Assembly: GCA_013044385.1 (NCBI GenBank)
Contig: JABEUN010000071.1
Coordinates: 36,008-100,007, forward strand
Direction: 5' to 3'
Length of the DNA: 64,000 bases
DNA from: Acidimicrobiaceae bacterium
Lineage (GTDB): Bacteria > Actinomycetota > Acidimicrobiia > Acidimicrobiales > Acidimicrobiaceae
How positions within the stretch are numbered: position 1 is the stretch's first letter; each line of letters begins with the position of its first letter. Positions 55,004 to 64,000 of the stretch are shown piece by piece. Below the pieces are notes generated by a model. It did not search any database. It worked only from the letters and a program-made list of their open reading frames with translations, and was not told the origin of the DNA. A program made the translations under genes and the position numbers.

Positions 55004-55609
55004 CTACGGGTTCGATAAGTCGACTCTTCCAAGCCAATCCACCGAACGGTGCCGGCACTTGGAATCCACTCCATACCACTCCAAGTCCAAGATCGCGCAT
55101 ACAACCTCGTCGGTCCACTCACCTTTGACGAACTCATTCTGGAGTAGATGAGCTTCGACCCGCAGTCCAACTCGACGCATAAGAGCCACTGAAGCTTCGT
55201 TTCTCCCATCGCATCGACCGAAAACTCTGTGCGCTCCTACCTCATCAAATGCAAACCCAACGAGCCACCTGACGGCCTCGGTTGCCAGTCCCTGGCCGGT
55301 GCTAGAAGGATCGAAGACGTATCCGATCTCGGCCTGGCTGTGTTCCACCCTTGGCCAACCGAGAAACACGTCGCCGATCAGCACTTCAGTTGCGGCCTCG
55401 ATGACGGCGAGTGAAAGGACTGGGCTCGTAGTGGTAATTGACGACTCTGTGATCTTCCGATTCACCACTACGCCGCACGCTTCCAAGTCCAGAGCCTCGC
55501 TGTAGAGGTATCTATTGACTGAGGGCAGACTCCTATAGCGGTGGAAACCCTCGATGTCACTCAGTACGAAGGGTCGGATGATCAGCCTGTCCGTAGTTGC
55601 GATGATCAA
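55004..55609 (-). CDS. RimJ/RimL-type GNAT acetyltransferase
   Basis: 201 residues. TDRLIIRPFVLSDIEGFHRY opening, IGYVFDPSSTGQGLATEAVR acetyl-CoA loop and MRRVGLRVEAH are typical of ribosomal-protein-type N-acetyltransferases. TTG 55609 has GTGGAG six bases upstream. Substrate unknown. Convergent with hemolysin III. Confidence 0.88.
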   Translation of the reverse strand: MIIATTDRLIIRPFVLSDIEGFHRYRSLPSVNRYLYSEALDLEACGVVVNRKITESSITTTSPVLSLAVIEAATEVLIGDVFLGWPRVEHSQAEIGYVFDPSSTGQGLATEAVRWLVGFAFDEVGAHRVFGRCDGRNEASVALMRRVGLRVEAHLLQNEFVKGEWTDEVVCAILDLEWYGVDSKCRHRSVDWLGRVDLSNP

Positions 55610-55628
55610 CTGTTCTCCACTTCAGTCA

Positions 55629-56735
55629 TCACCCGAAAGACGTACTGGCAACGAGGTAATCTTGAAGAGTCGAAGGGTCGAAGTCGACTCCTACACCGGG
55701 CCGCTCACTCAAGGAAATGATCCCCGGTGACGAGAACTCCGCTGGTCTGTCGACTATGTCCCGCACGAAGTACCTCTCAGACGGTGCTGTATCACCGGGC
55801 AAAGTGAAGGCGTCTAGAGAGGTGATGGCCAGATTGAACGCTCGGCCCACACCTGTTTCAAGTAGTCCTCCGCACCAGAGGTCTAGGCCCGCTCCTGCGC
55901 AGAAATTCGCAATCTTGATGCTCTCCAATACACCACCGACTCTGGGCATTTTGAGATTCACTATTTGACACGAGCCGAGCCTTACAGCAGCATCCAAGTG
56001 AGATAACGAACGTATCGATTCATCCAAACAGATCGGCGTGGAGATCTTTTTGGCAAGTTCGGCGTGATCGATCAGGTCATCATATGCCAGCGGCTGCTCG
56101 ATCATCATCAAGTTGTACCTGTCGAGACTACCGAGCAGTTCAGCATCTTCGAGGCAATACGCACTGTTTGCATCGGCCATCAGAGGAAAATCGCCAAGGG
56201 TGGTCCTAAGCGCCTTTACCTGGTCGACCTCTTTCCCAGGCTTGATCTTGATCTTAATCCTCTTGTAACCCTGTTCCAGATATCCGGCGACCTTCGACAC
56301 AAGCTGGTCGATGGTCGGCTGTATTCCAACGCTAATTCCAACGGGAATCTCAATCTTGGTGCCTCCAATCATCCTGTACAGCGGAGTGCCGCGTGACCGG
56401 GAGAATAGGTCCCAAATAGCAGCCTCTACGGCCGCCTTCGCCATCTCATTTCGCCGAATATGAGCGATGCTGCGAACAAACTCCTCCGGAGAGTCGAACT
56501 CGGTGGACAGCAACATTGGGACCAGGAAATGGGTGATTATGTACTCTGCAGAGGCGTTGGTCTCCTCAAGATAGAACGGGTCATCGGCGGCGCCACATTC
56601 GCCGAGACCGACAAATCCCCCTCCATGGATCGCCACAATGAGAACCGACTTGTCATATTCGACGCCAAATGAGGTCTCGAAAGGCTCCTTCATGGGCATT
56701 CTCAACCGATGCAGCTCAACTCTCTCCACCTTCAA
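55629..56735 (-). CDS. menC: o-Succinylbenzoate synthase / N-acylamino acid racemase
   Basis: 368 residues, enolase superfamily. The Lys pair is in RIKIKIKPGKE, metal ligands Asp in MADANSAY, Glu in IEQPLAYDD and Asp in CLDESIRS, and the second Lys is in NLKMPRVGG. It belongs to the NSAR/OSBS branch, in which enzymes make o-succinylbenzoate for menaquinone and many also racemise N-succinyl amino acids. Its overlap with the acetyltransferase gene at 56732 suggests the second activity too. Confidence 0.92.
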   Translation of the reverse strand: MKVERVELHRLRMPMKEPFETSFGVEYDKSVLIVAIHGGGFVGLGECGAADDPFYLEETNASAEYIITHFLVPMLLSTEFDSPEEFVRSIAHIRRNEMAKAAVEAAIWDLFSRSRGTPLYRMIGGTKIEIPVGISVGIQPTIDQLVSKVAGYLEQGYKRIKIKIKPGKEVDQVKALRTTLGDFPLMADANSAYCLEDAELLGSLDRYNLMMIEQPLAYDDLIDHAELAKKISTPICLDESIRSLSHLDAAVRLGSCQIVNLKMPRVGGVLESIKIANFCAGAGLDLWCGGLLETGVGRAFNLAITSLDAFTLPGDTAPSERYFVRDIVDRPAEFSSPGIISLSERPGVGVDFDPSTLQDYLVASTSFG

Positions 56736-57550
56736 CGCATTACCACCTCTCCATGGTGAATTCGCTCGACTATGTAACCTTCAGTCCTACCTGCTTCATC
56801 TGTGTCCAGCCATATCCGGAATCCGGTCGACCCAAACTCAGCGATGGCCGTTCGGAAAGCCAGGCTCCAAAGATGAGCAACTTCGGGTCTGCTTGAACGC
56901 ATAGCCACAATGTCCTCGGGTAGCGCCACCCGGATAACGTCGGCATCCTCCGGATAAGAGGCGGGTATATCCATCTCGCCAACCGCAAGTACCGTTGCAG
57001 TCTTGGCAACCTCAGGAGGCTTCAACACGGTCGCTTCGGTAGGATCAACCAGCCAACTAACGACGAAGCGGTCCGTCAGGGCATCCCGAGATTGTTGGTC
57101 CGACCTATATGGACCGTAGTAGTCAGGCACGAATTCGACAACAGTAGCACCGAGCTTGCCGAGGTTCAGGTGAGCGTTCCGCCTAACCAACGGATCGTAA
57201 GTCCACATGATCTTGTTGTAACCAATATCGGCGGCCAAAGTACGCTGTGCGGCCTTTAGCGCGGCACCAACACCCCGATCCTTCATCAGCACCGCAGATT
57301 CGTGGGACCAAAGAACCAGTTCTCCTCGGTAGACACTTGGAAAGGCCAAAGAGAATCCGACAACCTCCTCGCCTAAGCACGCTGCAAGGATAAGGCCGCC
57401 ATTGCGCAGATGTACGAAAACGTCGGGCTGGAGCGGGCCTTCAGCTTTGCCCCAAGTCACCTCTCGAATGGGCTCAATACGTATGAGCTCCGAAGCGCTG
57501 TCGATCCGTTCTATCCGAAGAGCCGCTGGATCTAGGAGGCCAAGGTCCAT
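56732..57550 (-). CDS. GNAT-family protein coupled to menC (COG3375-like)
   Basis: 273 residues from ATG 57550, with GGAGGTG 11 bases upstream; a GTG at 57568 is another choice. The acetyl-CoA loop is SAVLMKDRGVGAALKAAQR and WTYDPLVRRNAHLNLGKLGA is a family landmark. COG3375 members are often next to NSAR/OSBS genes and include N-succinyl transferases acting on D-amino acids. Four-base overlap with menC indicates translational coupling. Confidence 0.85.
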   Translation of the reverse strand: MDLGLLDPAALRIERIDSASELIRIEPIREVTWGKAEGPLQPDVFVHLRNGGLILAACLGEEVVGFSLAFPSVYRGELVLWSHESAVLMKDRGVGAALKAAQRTLAADIGYNKIMWTYDPLVRRNAHLNLGKLGATVVEFVPDYYGPYRSDQQSRDALTDRFVVSWLVDPTEATVLKPPEVAKTATVLAVGEMDIPASYPEDADVIRVALPEDIVAMRSSRPEVAHLWSLAFRTAIAEFGSTGFRIWLDTDEAGRTEGYIVERIHHGEVVMR

Positions 57551-57719
57551 TATGCGTCCCACCTCCACAGACTCAGAGTCTGGCCGTTCGAAGCCACTTA
57601 ATCCAACCCTATCGGCGACACAGCGGCCTATCTCTCATACGCGCGAATCGTTGGTCGATGCACTCCGGTAAAGTTGCAAAAATAGAATTGGACACTCACA
57701 TCAGCCTCTAGGGGGATGC

Positions 57720-58082
57720 ATGGCAATCAAAATGGTCGAAATCGGCATTGACTGCAACGACATGACGTCCCAGGCTGACTTCTGGTGTGCCGCGCTCGGC
57801 TACGGTCGGGGCGATGAATCTGAGGATAACTATCTAGGCATGACACCACCAGAAAACAGCGGTCTGCCTGTCCTGTATCTTCAGAAGGTGCCCGAGCAGA
57901 AGCTGACAAAGAACCGACTCCACTTTGACCTGTTCGTTGAAGACCCCGAACAGGAGATAGAAAGACTCATCGCGCTCGGCGCCCGAATGATCGGCACTCC
58001 ATTTCCAAAGGACATGGAGCAGTGGAACTGGCAAGTCATGGCCGACCCAGAGGGGAATGAGTTCTGCATCTGCCGCAGCTGA
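57720..58082 (+). CDS. VOC (glyoxalase-fold) family protein
   Basis: 120 residues, one glyoxalase/bleomycin-resistance domain: VEIGIDCNDM, FWCAALGY, RLHFDLFVEDP and VMADPEGNEFCI. Actinobacterial members of this exact type are widespread and mostly uncharacterised. AGGGGGATG precedes ATG 57720. Confidence 0.93.
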   Translation: MAIKMVEIGIDCNDMTSQADFWCAALGYGRGDESEDNYLGMTPPENSGLPVLYLQKVPEQKLTKNRLHFDLFVEDPEQEIERLIALGARMIGTPFPKDMEQWNWQVMADPEGNEFCICRS

Positions 58083-58159
58083 GAAAGATATGCAATTGAA
58101 CCAATACTTCGCTGGCGTATGATCTGCGCAGGTAGATACCGTCTTACAAAGGAGGCAGA

Positions 58160-59011
58160 GTGGAATTCTCCGAAATCGAATACGTGGTTCGGGACGGCGT
58201 CGCCACAATAACCCTTTCCAGGCCGGACAGGCTGAACGCCTTTACCTCAACCATGAACCGGGAGTTGCTCGAAGCGCTTGACGCAGCCGACGATGACGAT
58301 GGCGTGAGAGTAATAATCTTCACCGGAAGCGGCAGAGGCTACTGTGCTGGAGCCGATCTCGGGTCCGGTGGCGGCACCTTTGACTACGGGGCAAGGTCAG
58401 AGAACTTAGAAACAATGAGAGACGGTGGCGGTCGATTGACGCTGCGGATCTTTGACTCCAAGAAGTTCGTCATCGGCGCCATCAATGGCCCAGCAGTTGG
58501 AATCGGTGCGACAATGACTCTGCCGATGGACGTCAGAATCGCCTCAGAATCTGCCCGGTTCGGATTCGTGTTCAGCCGCAGAGGAGTGGTTCCCGAAGCC
58601 GCTTCATCCTGGTTTTTACCAAGAGTGGTGGGAATTTCTACGGCCATGGAGTGGGTAGGTACCGGGAGAGTCTTTACCTCGAAAGAGGCACTTGCAGGTG
58701 GCCTGGTTCGATCCGTGGTGCCCGATTCCGAATTGATGGTGACGGCATCTGCTCTTGCGGCCGAGATCGTCGTTAATACCTCCGCTGTCTCAGTGGCGCT
58801 CGCCCGTCGGATGATGTGGACCATGCTCGGTGCCAGCCACCCGATGCAAGCCCACAAAGTGGACTCTAAGGCGATGTTCGAACGTGGCAGGTCGACCGAT
58901 GCATACGAAGGTGTGGCCTCGTTCCTTGAGAAGAGGAGGGCCACATTCCAGGACCGAGTGTCCGACGGACTACCGGACGTCTTCCCAAGCTGGACTAATC
59001 CAGACTTCTGA
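58160..59011 (+). CDS. Enoyl-CoA hydratase/isomerase (crotonase)
   Basis: 283 residues. LSRPDRLNAFTSTMNRELL, SGRGYCAGADLG (oxyanion hole) and FVFSRRGVVPEAASSWFLPR with the catalytic Glu are present. AAAGGAGG precedes GTG 58160. It may act in beta-oxidation; partners are not adjacent except, in the wider window, MaoC and the thiolase-like protein. Confidence 0.95.
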   Translation: MEFSEIEYVVRDGVATITLSRPDRLNAFTSTMNRELLEALDAADDDDGVRVIIFTGSGRGYCAGADLGSGGGTFDYGARSENLETMRDGGGRLTLRIFDSKKFVIGAINGPAVGIGATMTLPMDVRIASESARFGFVFSRRGVVPEAASSWFLPRVVGISTAMEWVGTGRVFTSKEALAGGLVRSVVPDSELMVTASALAAEIVVNTSAVSVALARRMMWTMLGASHPMQAHKVDSKAMFERGRSTDAYEGVASFLEKRRATFQDRVSDGLPDVFPSWTNPDF

Positions 59012-59196
59012 ATCTAGGCATAACGGTTCGAGTCCTTGTGCTGTGGCTGCGGTCCCAGGTGGCTCTTTCCGACTGAGATCTGCGAAAATATTTACAGCTG
59101 AAATCACACAAAGTGCTCAACTCACTGAAGAGTGATTGCAAAAGGGCCGATATCCCAGCTGTGAGTGGCACCGTACCCGAGGATACAATTCAGGAT

Positions 59197-60909
59197 ATGA
59201 GATCGGCGGACGGACCGTCGGCGGCTCAAGCTGGCCCAAATATCACCCCACTCGGCCGATCAGTCATGGCGGCGGGACTGGTAAAAGAGGCTGACATGGT
59301 CTCGGCTCTCGAAGAGAGCCGGTCAACCGGAGTGCCGCTTACCAGAGTGCTGGTTGCAAGGAAGCTGGTCGACGAGTCCAGCATGGCGAGCCTGATGGCA
59401 AAGAGGCTCGGCCTTGAGGTCGTTGACCTCTCAAGGATCAACATCGACCCTACTGCATCGGCCACAATCCCGATCCAGATGGCGAAGAAACACGAGATCC
59501 TACCTATCGCATGGAAGTCCGCAAAGCTCGTTGTGGCGATGGCTGACTCCTCCGACGTAGTCGCACTTGACGATGTGAGGACGATGACCCAGCGTGAGTT
59601 GATCGTCGTGGTCGCAACGAGAAGTTCGCTCCTGCAGGCAATTGAGAGGGCAAATCGCTTCGATGAGGCGATAGACATGACCTCCCAGGCGGCAACGCAA
59701 CAGTTGACCGACGACGAGCAACCCGATCTCGGGGTCGAAGTCATCGAAGATGCTCCGATTGTCAAACTCGTCAACATGACCCTTGCGCAGGCAGTCCAGC
59801 AGAGAGCATCCGATATCCACATTGAACCGCAGGAGCACGAGGTCCGAATCAGGCTGAGGATCGACGGCGTACTGCACGAGGTAAATCGATTTCCAAAGGT
59901 ACTCCTGTCTGGAATCACCTCTCGACTGAAGATAATGGCGAATCTAAATATCGCAGAGAAGAGAATTCCCCAAGATGGTCGAATAGCGGGCACCATCAAC
60001 GGTCAGTCCATCGACATGAGGGTGGCGACTATGCCCACTGTTGAGGGAGAAAAGATTGTCATCAGGGTACTGGACAAGTCCACTGCCAGGCTCGAACTGG
60101 GCCAGCTCGGCTTCATGCCCCAGACATTCAATGAGTATGAAAAGTGTTTCAGACGCCCCTACGGCACGATTTTGGTGACCGGTCCCACAGGGTCCGGAAA
60201 GTCGACGACACTTTATGCGACACTAAACATGCTTAACTCCGGCGACCGGAATGTGATCACCGTCGAGGATCCAGTTGAATATCGTCTTGAGGGCGTGACC
60301 CAGGTTCAGGTGAATAACAAGGCAGGATTAACGTTCGCATCTGCCCTTAGGTCCATCCTCCGATCTGACCCTGACATCATCCTGGTCGGCGAGATCCGAG
60401 ACCAGGAGACGGCCATAATCGCTATCGAAGCCGCACTAACCGGCCACCTAGTCTTGAGCAGTCTGCACACCAACGACTCGGTCTCGACACCTTCGAGACT
60501 CACCGAAATGGGAATCGAACCCTACCTAATCGCCTCCTCACTGGACTGCATCGTCGCACAGCGCCTCACTCGTCGACTCTGCGATGACTGCAAGGTTCCG
60601 TACTCACCCACCGCAGCAGAGCTGTCCATGGCGGGCTGGCCTTTCGACCGATTTGATCCACCGACTGAGGCGTTCAAGGCTACGGGTTGTTCACGATGTG
60701 CAGGAACCGGTTATCTCGGAAGGTTCGGCCTTCATGAAGTCCTGATCATAAACGAGGCAATCGAACGCGCCATCGCCGAAGGTGCAAGGACAGACACGAT
60801 AAGGGAATTGGCAAAACATTCCGATATGCAGACGATGAAGGAAGTCGGATTCCTACACGTCGCCCTCGGCAGGACCTCAATGGATGAGATCCTCAGGGTG
60901 GTAGCGTGA
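59197..60909 (+). CDS. pilB: Type IV pilus assembly ATPase
   Basis: About 570 residues. An N-terminal GspE/MshE-N domain (LGRSVMAAGLVKEADMVSAL) is followed by the ATPase: VTGPTGSGKSTTLYATL (Walker A), Asp box VITVEDPVEY, ILRSDPDIILVGEIRDQETA (Walker B) and SSLHTNDS (His box). The zinc-binding Cys pairs are CDDC and CSRC. It powers pilus extension. The frame is open to GTG 59113; ATG 59197 is the choice here but lacks a strong ribosome-binding site. Four-base overlap with pilT. Confidence 0.94.
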   Translation: MRSADGPSAAQAGPNITPLGRSVMAAGLVKEADMVSALEESRSTGVPLTRVLVARKLVDESSMASLMAKRLGLEVVDLSRINIDPTASATIPIQMAKKHEILPIAWKSAKLVVAMADSSDVVALDDVRTMTQRELIVVVATRSSLLQAIERANRFDEAIDMTSQAATQQLTDDEQPDLGVEVIEDAPIVKLVNMTLAQAVQQRASDIHIEPQEHEVRIRLRIDGVLHEVNRFPKVLLSGITSRLKIMANLNIAEKRIPQDGRIAGTINGQSIDMRVATMPTVEGEKIVIRVLDKSTARLELGQLGFMPQTFNEYEKCFRRPYGTILVTGPTGSGKSTTLYATLNMLNSGDRNVITVEDPVEYRLEGVTQVQVNNKAGLTFASALRSILRSDPDIILVGEIRDQETAIIAIEAALTGHLVLSSLHTNDSVSTPSRLTEMGIEPYLIASSLDCIVAQRLTRRLCDDCKVPYSPTAAELSMAGWPFDRFDPPTEAFKATGCSRCAGTGYLGRFGLHEVLIINEAIERAIAEGARTDTIRELAKHSDMQTMKEVGFLHVALGRTSMDEILRVVA

Positions 60910-62099
60910 CCGAGCCGTCGGCCCAAATAAGACAAGGAGCGGTGTCTGTGTCAGAGACTTATCGTGGCAATAACGGAGATCTCGACCCACAAAGTGGATT
61001 AGCCACAGTGAACGATCAGCCACCAGCCATGAACAAGGCGACCGTGAACGTTCTGTTGGCCCAAATGGTGAAGTTGTCCGCATCCGATCTCCACCTGAGT
61101 TCCTCAATCCCACCATCGGTCCGACTATCAGGTGAACTGGTCAGACTCGATGAGTTCGCAGCCTTCGAAGCTAGGGAACTTCGCGAGATGATCTATGCGA
61201 TGCTCACACAGAGACAGCGAGAGCGCTTCGAGGAGGACCTCGAGTTGGACGGTTCGTACTCGGTACCGGGAATTGGCCGCTTCCGCTACAACATCATGCA
61301 GCAGAGGGGATCGGTCGGGGCCGTCTTCCGATACATTCCATTTCAGGTGCCGCCACTGGAGTCCCTAGGACTTCCCCCGGTGGTGGAAAAACTCGCATCC
61401 ATTCCGAGGGGCCTTGTGCTAGTTACTGGACCGACCGGGTCCGGAAAGTCGACCACGCTGGCTTCGATACTCGACCGGATCAATTCGACGAGAAAGGCCC
61501 ATATCGTCACAATCGAGGATCCGATCGAGTTTCTGCACAGCCACAAGATGTCGCTAGTAAACCAGAGAGAAGTTGGTGCTGACACCAAGGGCTTTTCCAA
61601 TGCACTTCGCCACGTCCTTCGCCAGGATCCTGACATAATCCTGGTAGGCGAGATGAGAGACCTTGAGACCATCTCTTCGGCTATCACAGCCGCAGAAACC
61701 GGCCACTATGTACTTGCGAGCCTGCACACTCAGGACGCTCCACAGGCCATCGACAGGATGGTAGACGTATTTCCCTCCTACCAGCAGCAACAGATCCGAG
61801 TACAGCTCGCATCGACGATCCAGGCAATCGTCACACAGCAACTGCTCCCAGTTGCAGTCGGAGGCGGACGAAAGGTGGCCACCGAAATACTGGTCGCTAC
61901 ACCCGCCGTCAGAAACCTCATTCGAGAGGCGAAGACACATCAGATCTATTCATCTATGCAATCCGGTGCCCAATATGGGATGTGCACCATGGACAACTCA
62001 CTGGCGCAACTCGTCAAGTCAGGTGAGATCAGCCTCAAAACCGCACTGACAGCAAGCTCTAATCCTGAGGAACTCAGGCGCCTAATCGGAGGGAAGTAA
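60906..62099 (+). CDS. pilT: Type IV pilus retraction ATPase
   Basis: 397 residues. ASDLHLSSSIPPSVRLSGEL opening, GPTGSGKSTTLASILDRIN Walker A, DPIEFLHSHKMSLVNQREVG, RQDPDIILVGEMRDLETI, SLHTQDA and the LLPVAVGGGRKVATEILV, NLIREAKTHQIYSSMQ C-terminal elements mark PilT. It drives retraction. A 35-residue N-terminal extension precedes the core. GTG 60906 overlaps pilB by four bases. Confidence 0.95.
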   Translation: MTEPSAQIRQGAVSVSETYRGNNGDLDPQSGLATVNDQPPAMNKATVNVLLAQMVKLSASDLHLSSSIPPSVRLSGELVRLDEFAAFEARELREMIYAMLTQRQRERFEEDLELDGSYSVPGIGRFRYNIMQQRGSVGAVFRYIPFQVPPLESLGLPPVVEKLASIPRGLVLVTGPTGSGKSTTLASILDRINSTRKAHIVTIEDPIEFLHSHKMSLVNQREVGADTKGFSNALRHVLRQDPDIILVGEMRDLETISSAITAAETGHYVLASLHTQDAPQAIDRMVDVFPSYQQQQIRVQLASTIQAIVTQQLLPVAVGGGRKVATEILVATPAVRNLIREAKTHQIYSSMQSGAQYGMCTMDNSLAQLVKSGEISLKTALTASSNPEELRRLIGGK

Positions 62100-62100
62100 T

Positions 62101-63321
62101 TTGCTGGATACCTATACATACAAAGCCCGCGAGAAATCCGGTCGTATTACCGAAGGCAAGCTTGAGGCGGAGAATAAAGAGCTAGTCGTCTCAAAGCTCA
62201 GAGAGATGGGCTACCTACCCGTCTCCGTTGAGAAGGTCGCAAACAAGGGGCTCAACAAGGAGTTCGAGATCCCTTACTTCACCAACCGGGTGAAGCCAAA
62301 AGACGTCGCGGTCATGTGCCGCCAGCTCGCTACGATGGTCGACTCAGGTATGACACTACTACGGGCATTGGCAATCCTTGGGGTGCAGACAGAGTCAAAG
62401 GGGCTGGCCAAGGTCGTGGCTGAGGTCCGAATGGACATAGAACGAGGTCTCTCCTTCTCAGGAGCACTGTCTAGACACTCCAAGGTGTTCGACAGACTCT
62501 TCATCTCGATGATAAAGGCCGGCGAGACCGGAGGTTCGCTTGATGAGGTCATGTTGAGGCTCGCGAATACGCTCGAGAAGCAGGTTGAACTGAGACGGAA
62601 GATTAAGTCTGCCATGACCTATCCGATCGCGGTTCTTGCACTCGTTCTAGTGATCCTCACCGCGATGATGCTTTTCGTGGTGCCTACCTTTCAGAAGATT
62701 TTTGCCACACTTCATGGGACCCTTCCGCTTCCAACCCGGATCCTCCTCGTCGTCTCCCACCTTGCAGTTAAATTCTTCCCACTCTTGATCCTCGCATATG
62801 TCGGTGGCGCTGTCGGCTTTGTCAAATTTGCACGATCGAAGCGTGGCCGCGATACCCTCGACCGCTTGATACTCAAGGTTCCAATCTTCGGAATGCTGGC
62901 GAGGAAGTCCGCCATGGTCAGGTTCTCGAGCACAATGGCCACACTTCTCAGGTCTGGAGTGCCGATTCTCGAAGCGCTGGAGATTACCAAGGAGGCATCT
63001 GGGAACGTCAAGGTTGCAGACGGAGTCACCGACATGCAGGTCGGAGTACGATTTGGAGAACCCATGTCGAAGCGGCTAGTCAATCACCCAATCTTCCCCC
63101 CCATGGTAACTCAGATGGTGGCCGTTGGAGAGGAGTCGGGTTCCATCGACACAATGCTCGACAAGGTCGCCCTCTTTTACGAACAGGAGGTCGAGGCGAT
63201 TGTCGGCTCTCTTGCCTCCCTGCTCGAGCCAATCCTGATAGTCATCCTCGGAAGCGTCGTCGGTTCGATGATCATCTCTCTTTATCTTCCGATGTTCAAC
63301 GTAATCAAGTTGATCAAATAG
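62101..63321 (+). CDS. pilC: Type IV pilus inner-membrane platform protein
   Basis: 406 residues, T2SF family, three membrane helices and two repeated cytoplasmic domains. YTYKAREKSGRITEGKLEAEN, RQLATMVDSGMTLLRAL, ISMIKAGETGGSLDEVM and AVGEESGSIDTMLDKVA are typical. It anchors the pilus and couples to PilB/PilT. TTG 62101 follows GGAGGGAAG. No pilin gene follows before the window end. Confidence 0.96.
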   Translation: MLDTYTYKAREKSGRITEGKLEAENKELVVSKLREMGYLPVSVEKVANKGLNKEFEIPYFTNRVKPKDVAVMCRQLATMVDSGMTLLRALAILGVQTESKGLAKVVAEVRMDIERGLSFSGALSRHSKVFDRLFISMIKAGETGGSLDEVMLRLANTLEKQVELRRKIKSAMTYPIAVLALVLVILTAMMLFVVPTFQKIFATLHGTLPLPTRILLVVSHLAVKFFPLLILAYVGGAVGFVKFARSKRGRDTLDRLILKVPIFGMLARKSAMVRFSSTMATLLRSGVPILEALEITKEASGNVKVADGVTDMQVGVRFGEPMSKRLVNHPIFPPMVTQMVAVGEESGSIDTMLDKVALFYEQEVEAIVGSLASLLEPILIVILGSVVGSMIISLYLPMFNVIKLIK

Positions 63322-64000
63322 CCGATTCACCAATCCAGTCCGTCAAACCGCAGAAGACGCTTACACGTCAAGTCACGGCACAATCTACGAAGCGGGACGG
63401 GTGGATGGGCGACCTGCGGCGATGGACATTATTTCAAAAGTCGGGCTCCCAACTCATCGATCCCCATTCGTTGGATTTCCCTACCTACCCCTCCTGCTCA
63501 CACCTTTACATAGGACTCAAACGGCGACGCATTTTCCGACGACTGCGATCAGTGCAGTAACGGCGTGTTAGAACTCGAATCACATAACTCGAAGGAAAGC
63601 GCTGCGCTGATGGACCTCCGTCGGGCAACTCTTGAACGAATGTCGCCTTGGCCTCAGTCGTTTCAGTGACTCACGACATGGATCTCAGTACTTGATCTCT
63701 CAGTCTCGTACTTTAGGGACCAATTGTCACCCGCCAACAATGAGTAGCTTGATTGATTTGGTCCACGGTGTAGTACGTAGGTGAGATTCTGCTTTGAGCA
63801 ACACGCCAGTTCAGACAAGATCTGCGCAAATTAGCCGCAGTCGGTCAAATACCGTCAGCGCTCGAACGGCGACCGCAGGTTGATTTACCGAACCAGTCGA
63901 TTCAAATCTGAGAATCTGTTTCTATCAGCTACTTCCCGGCTGATTGTGTTCTAGTCAGATAATCAGAAGAGTTTCGCAAGTACAGTACAAAGTCATAGCC
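63322..64000. other. Gene-free stretch after pilC
   Basis: No supported gene in about 680 bases; stops are frequent in all frames. A minus-strand frame is open from the right edge to a TAG at 63931-63929 (23 residues, beginning GYDFVLYLRNSSDY) and could be the end of a gene running in from outside, but its length is not above chance. No tRNA or hairpin that I can defend. Confidence 0.4.

Noticed and set aside
59024..59034. GGTTCGAGTCC resembling a tRNA T-loop
   Set aside because: The flanking bases do not pair into a T-stem and the acceptor and anticodon arms would have to lie in the enoyl-CoA hydratase gene.
63929..64000. Minus-strand open frame reaching the right edge
   Set aside because: Only 23 codons, a length expected by chance, and no family motif.

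Overview
The window looks like chromosomal DNA of an actinobacterium. It carries a mycothiol synthase (mshD), a WhiB-type iron-sulfur regulator, a PspA with the actinobacterial PspA-associated module, menaquinone genes, many GTG/TTG starts and at least one promoter that points to a leaderless mRNA. Moderate GC (estimated by eye), paired pilB/pilT/pilC genes, a DoxX-Rieske fusion and a CYTH/Ppk1/Ppx operon would fit the class Acidimicrobiia (iron-oxidising acidophile relatives), but that placement is inference. I see no rRNA, tRNA, CRISPR array, prophage or intact insertion sequence.

Layout. 1-2.4 kb: the 5' end of a minus-strand trpC cut by the window edge, then an OmpR-type response regulator with its histidine kinase. 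2.4-3.3 kb: ygfZ-like gene. 3.4-9.5 kb: a divergent cluster around an RpiR-type regulator with a FluG-like amidohydrolase, a FluG-like glutamine synthetase homologue, an APC permease and a class-I amidotransferase-type gamma-glutamyl hydrolase. Together these look like uptake and gamma-glutamylation of an amine or amino acid. 9.6-18.5 kb: an MFS transporter and a compact minus-strand operon hisD-hisC-hisB-hisH-hisA-hisF-(GroES-like)-hisI-trpE. 18.6-26.3 kb: small unknown gene, nth, mshD, a DsbA/Rv2466c-like gene, a VIT-family transporter, rlmN, a PaiB-like gene, a membrane protein, a MaoC hydratase, ppk2 and a zinc-ribbon membrane protein.

26.3-28.0 kb has no intact gene but contains the decayed remains of a zinc-dependent alcohol dehydrogenase, broken by frameshifts and stops. 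28-32 kb: a MerR-like regulator read from a promoter abutting its start codon, then menG and menF in the same operon, then the minus-strand DoxX-Rieske fusion. 32.3-33.5 kb: fdhD and whiB; an array of AACTTG half-sites lies upstream of whiB. 34-40.5 kb: envelope genes (hydrolase, DMT transporter, MGDG-synthase-like glycosyltransferase with an extracytoplasmic tail, NodB deacetylase, AI-2E transporter, LPG-flippase-like protein).

40.5-45.4 kb: polyphosphate operon ppk1-CYTH-ppx. 45.4-48.6 kb: two SEDS genes (FtsW/RodA-like and RodA) flanking a DUF151-type gene. 48.8-63.3 kb: PspA-PspAA fusion, lipoprotein, Cys-less thiolase homologue, ABC-2 exporter, hemolysin III, menC with a GNAT partner, a glyoxalase-fold protein, an enoyl-CoA hydratase, and pilB-pilT-pilC. 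The last 680 bases are without a recognisable gene.

Connections: menG, menF and menC in separate places serve menaquinone synthesis; ppk1, ppx and ppk2 serve polyphosphate turnover; mshD and the Rv2466c-like protein both belong to mycothiol biology. Start codons were chosen by eye from ribosome-binding sites and family alignment by memory; no database search was possible.
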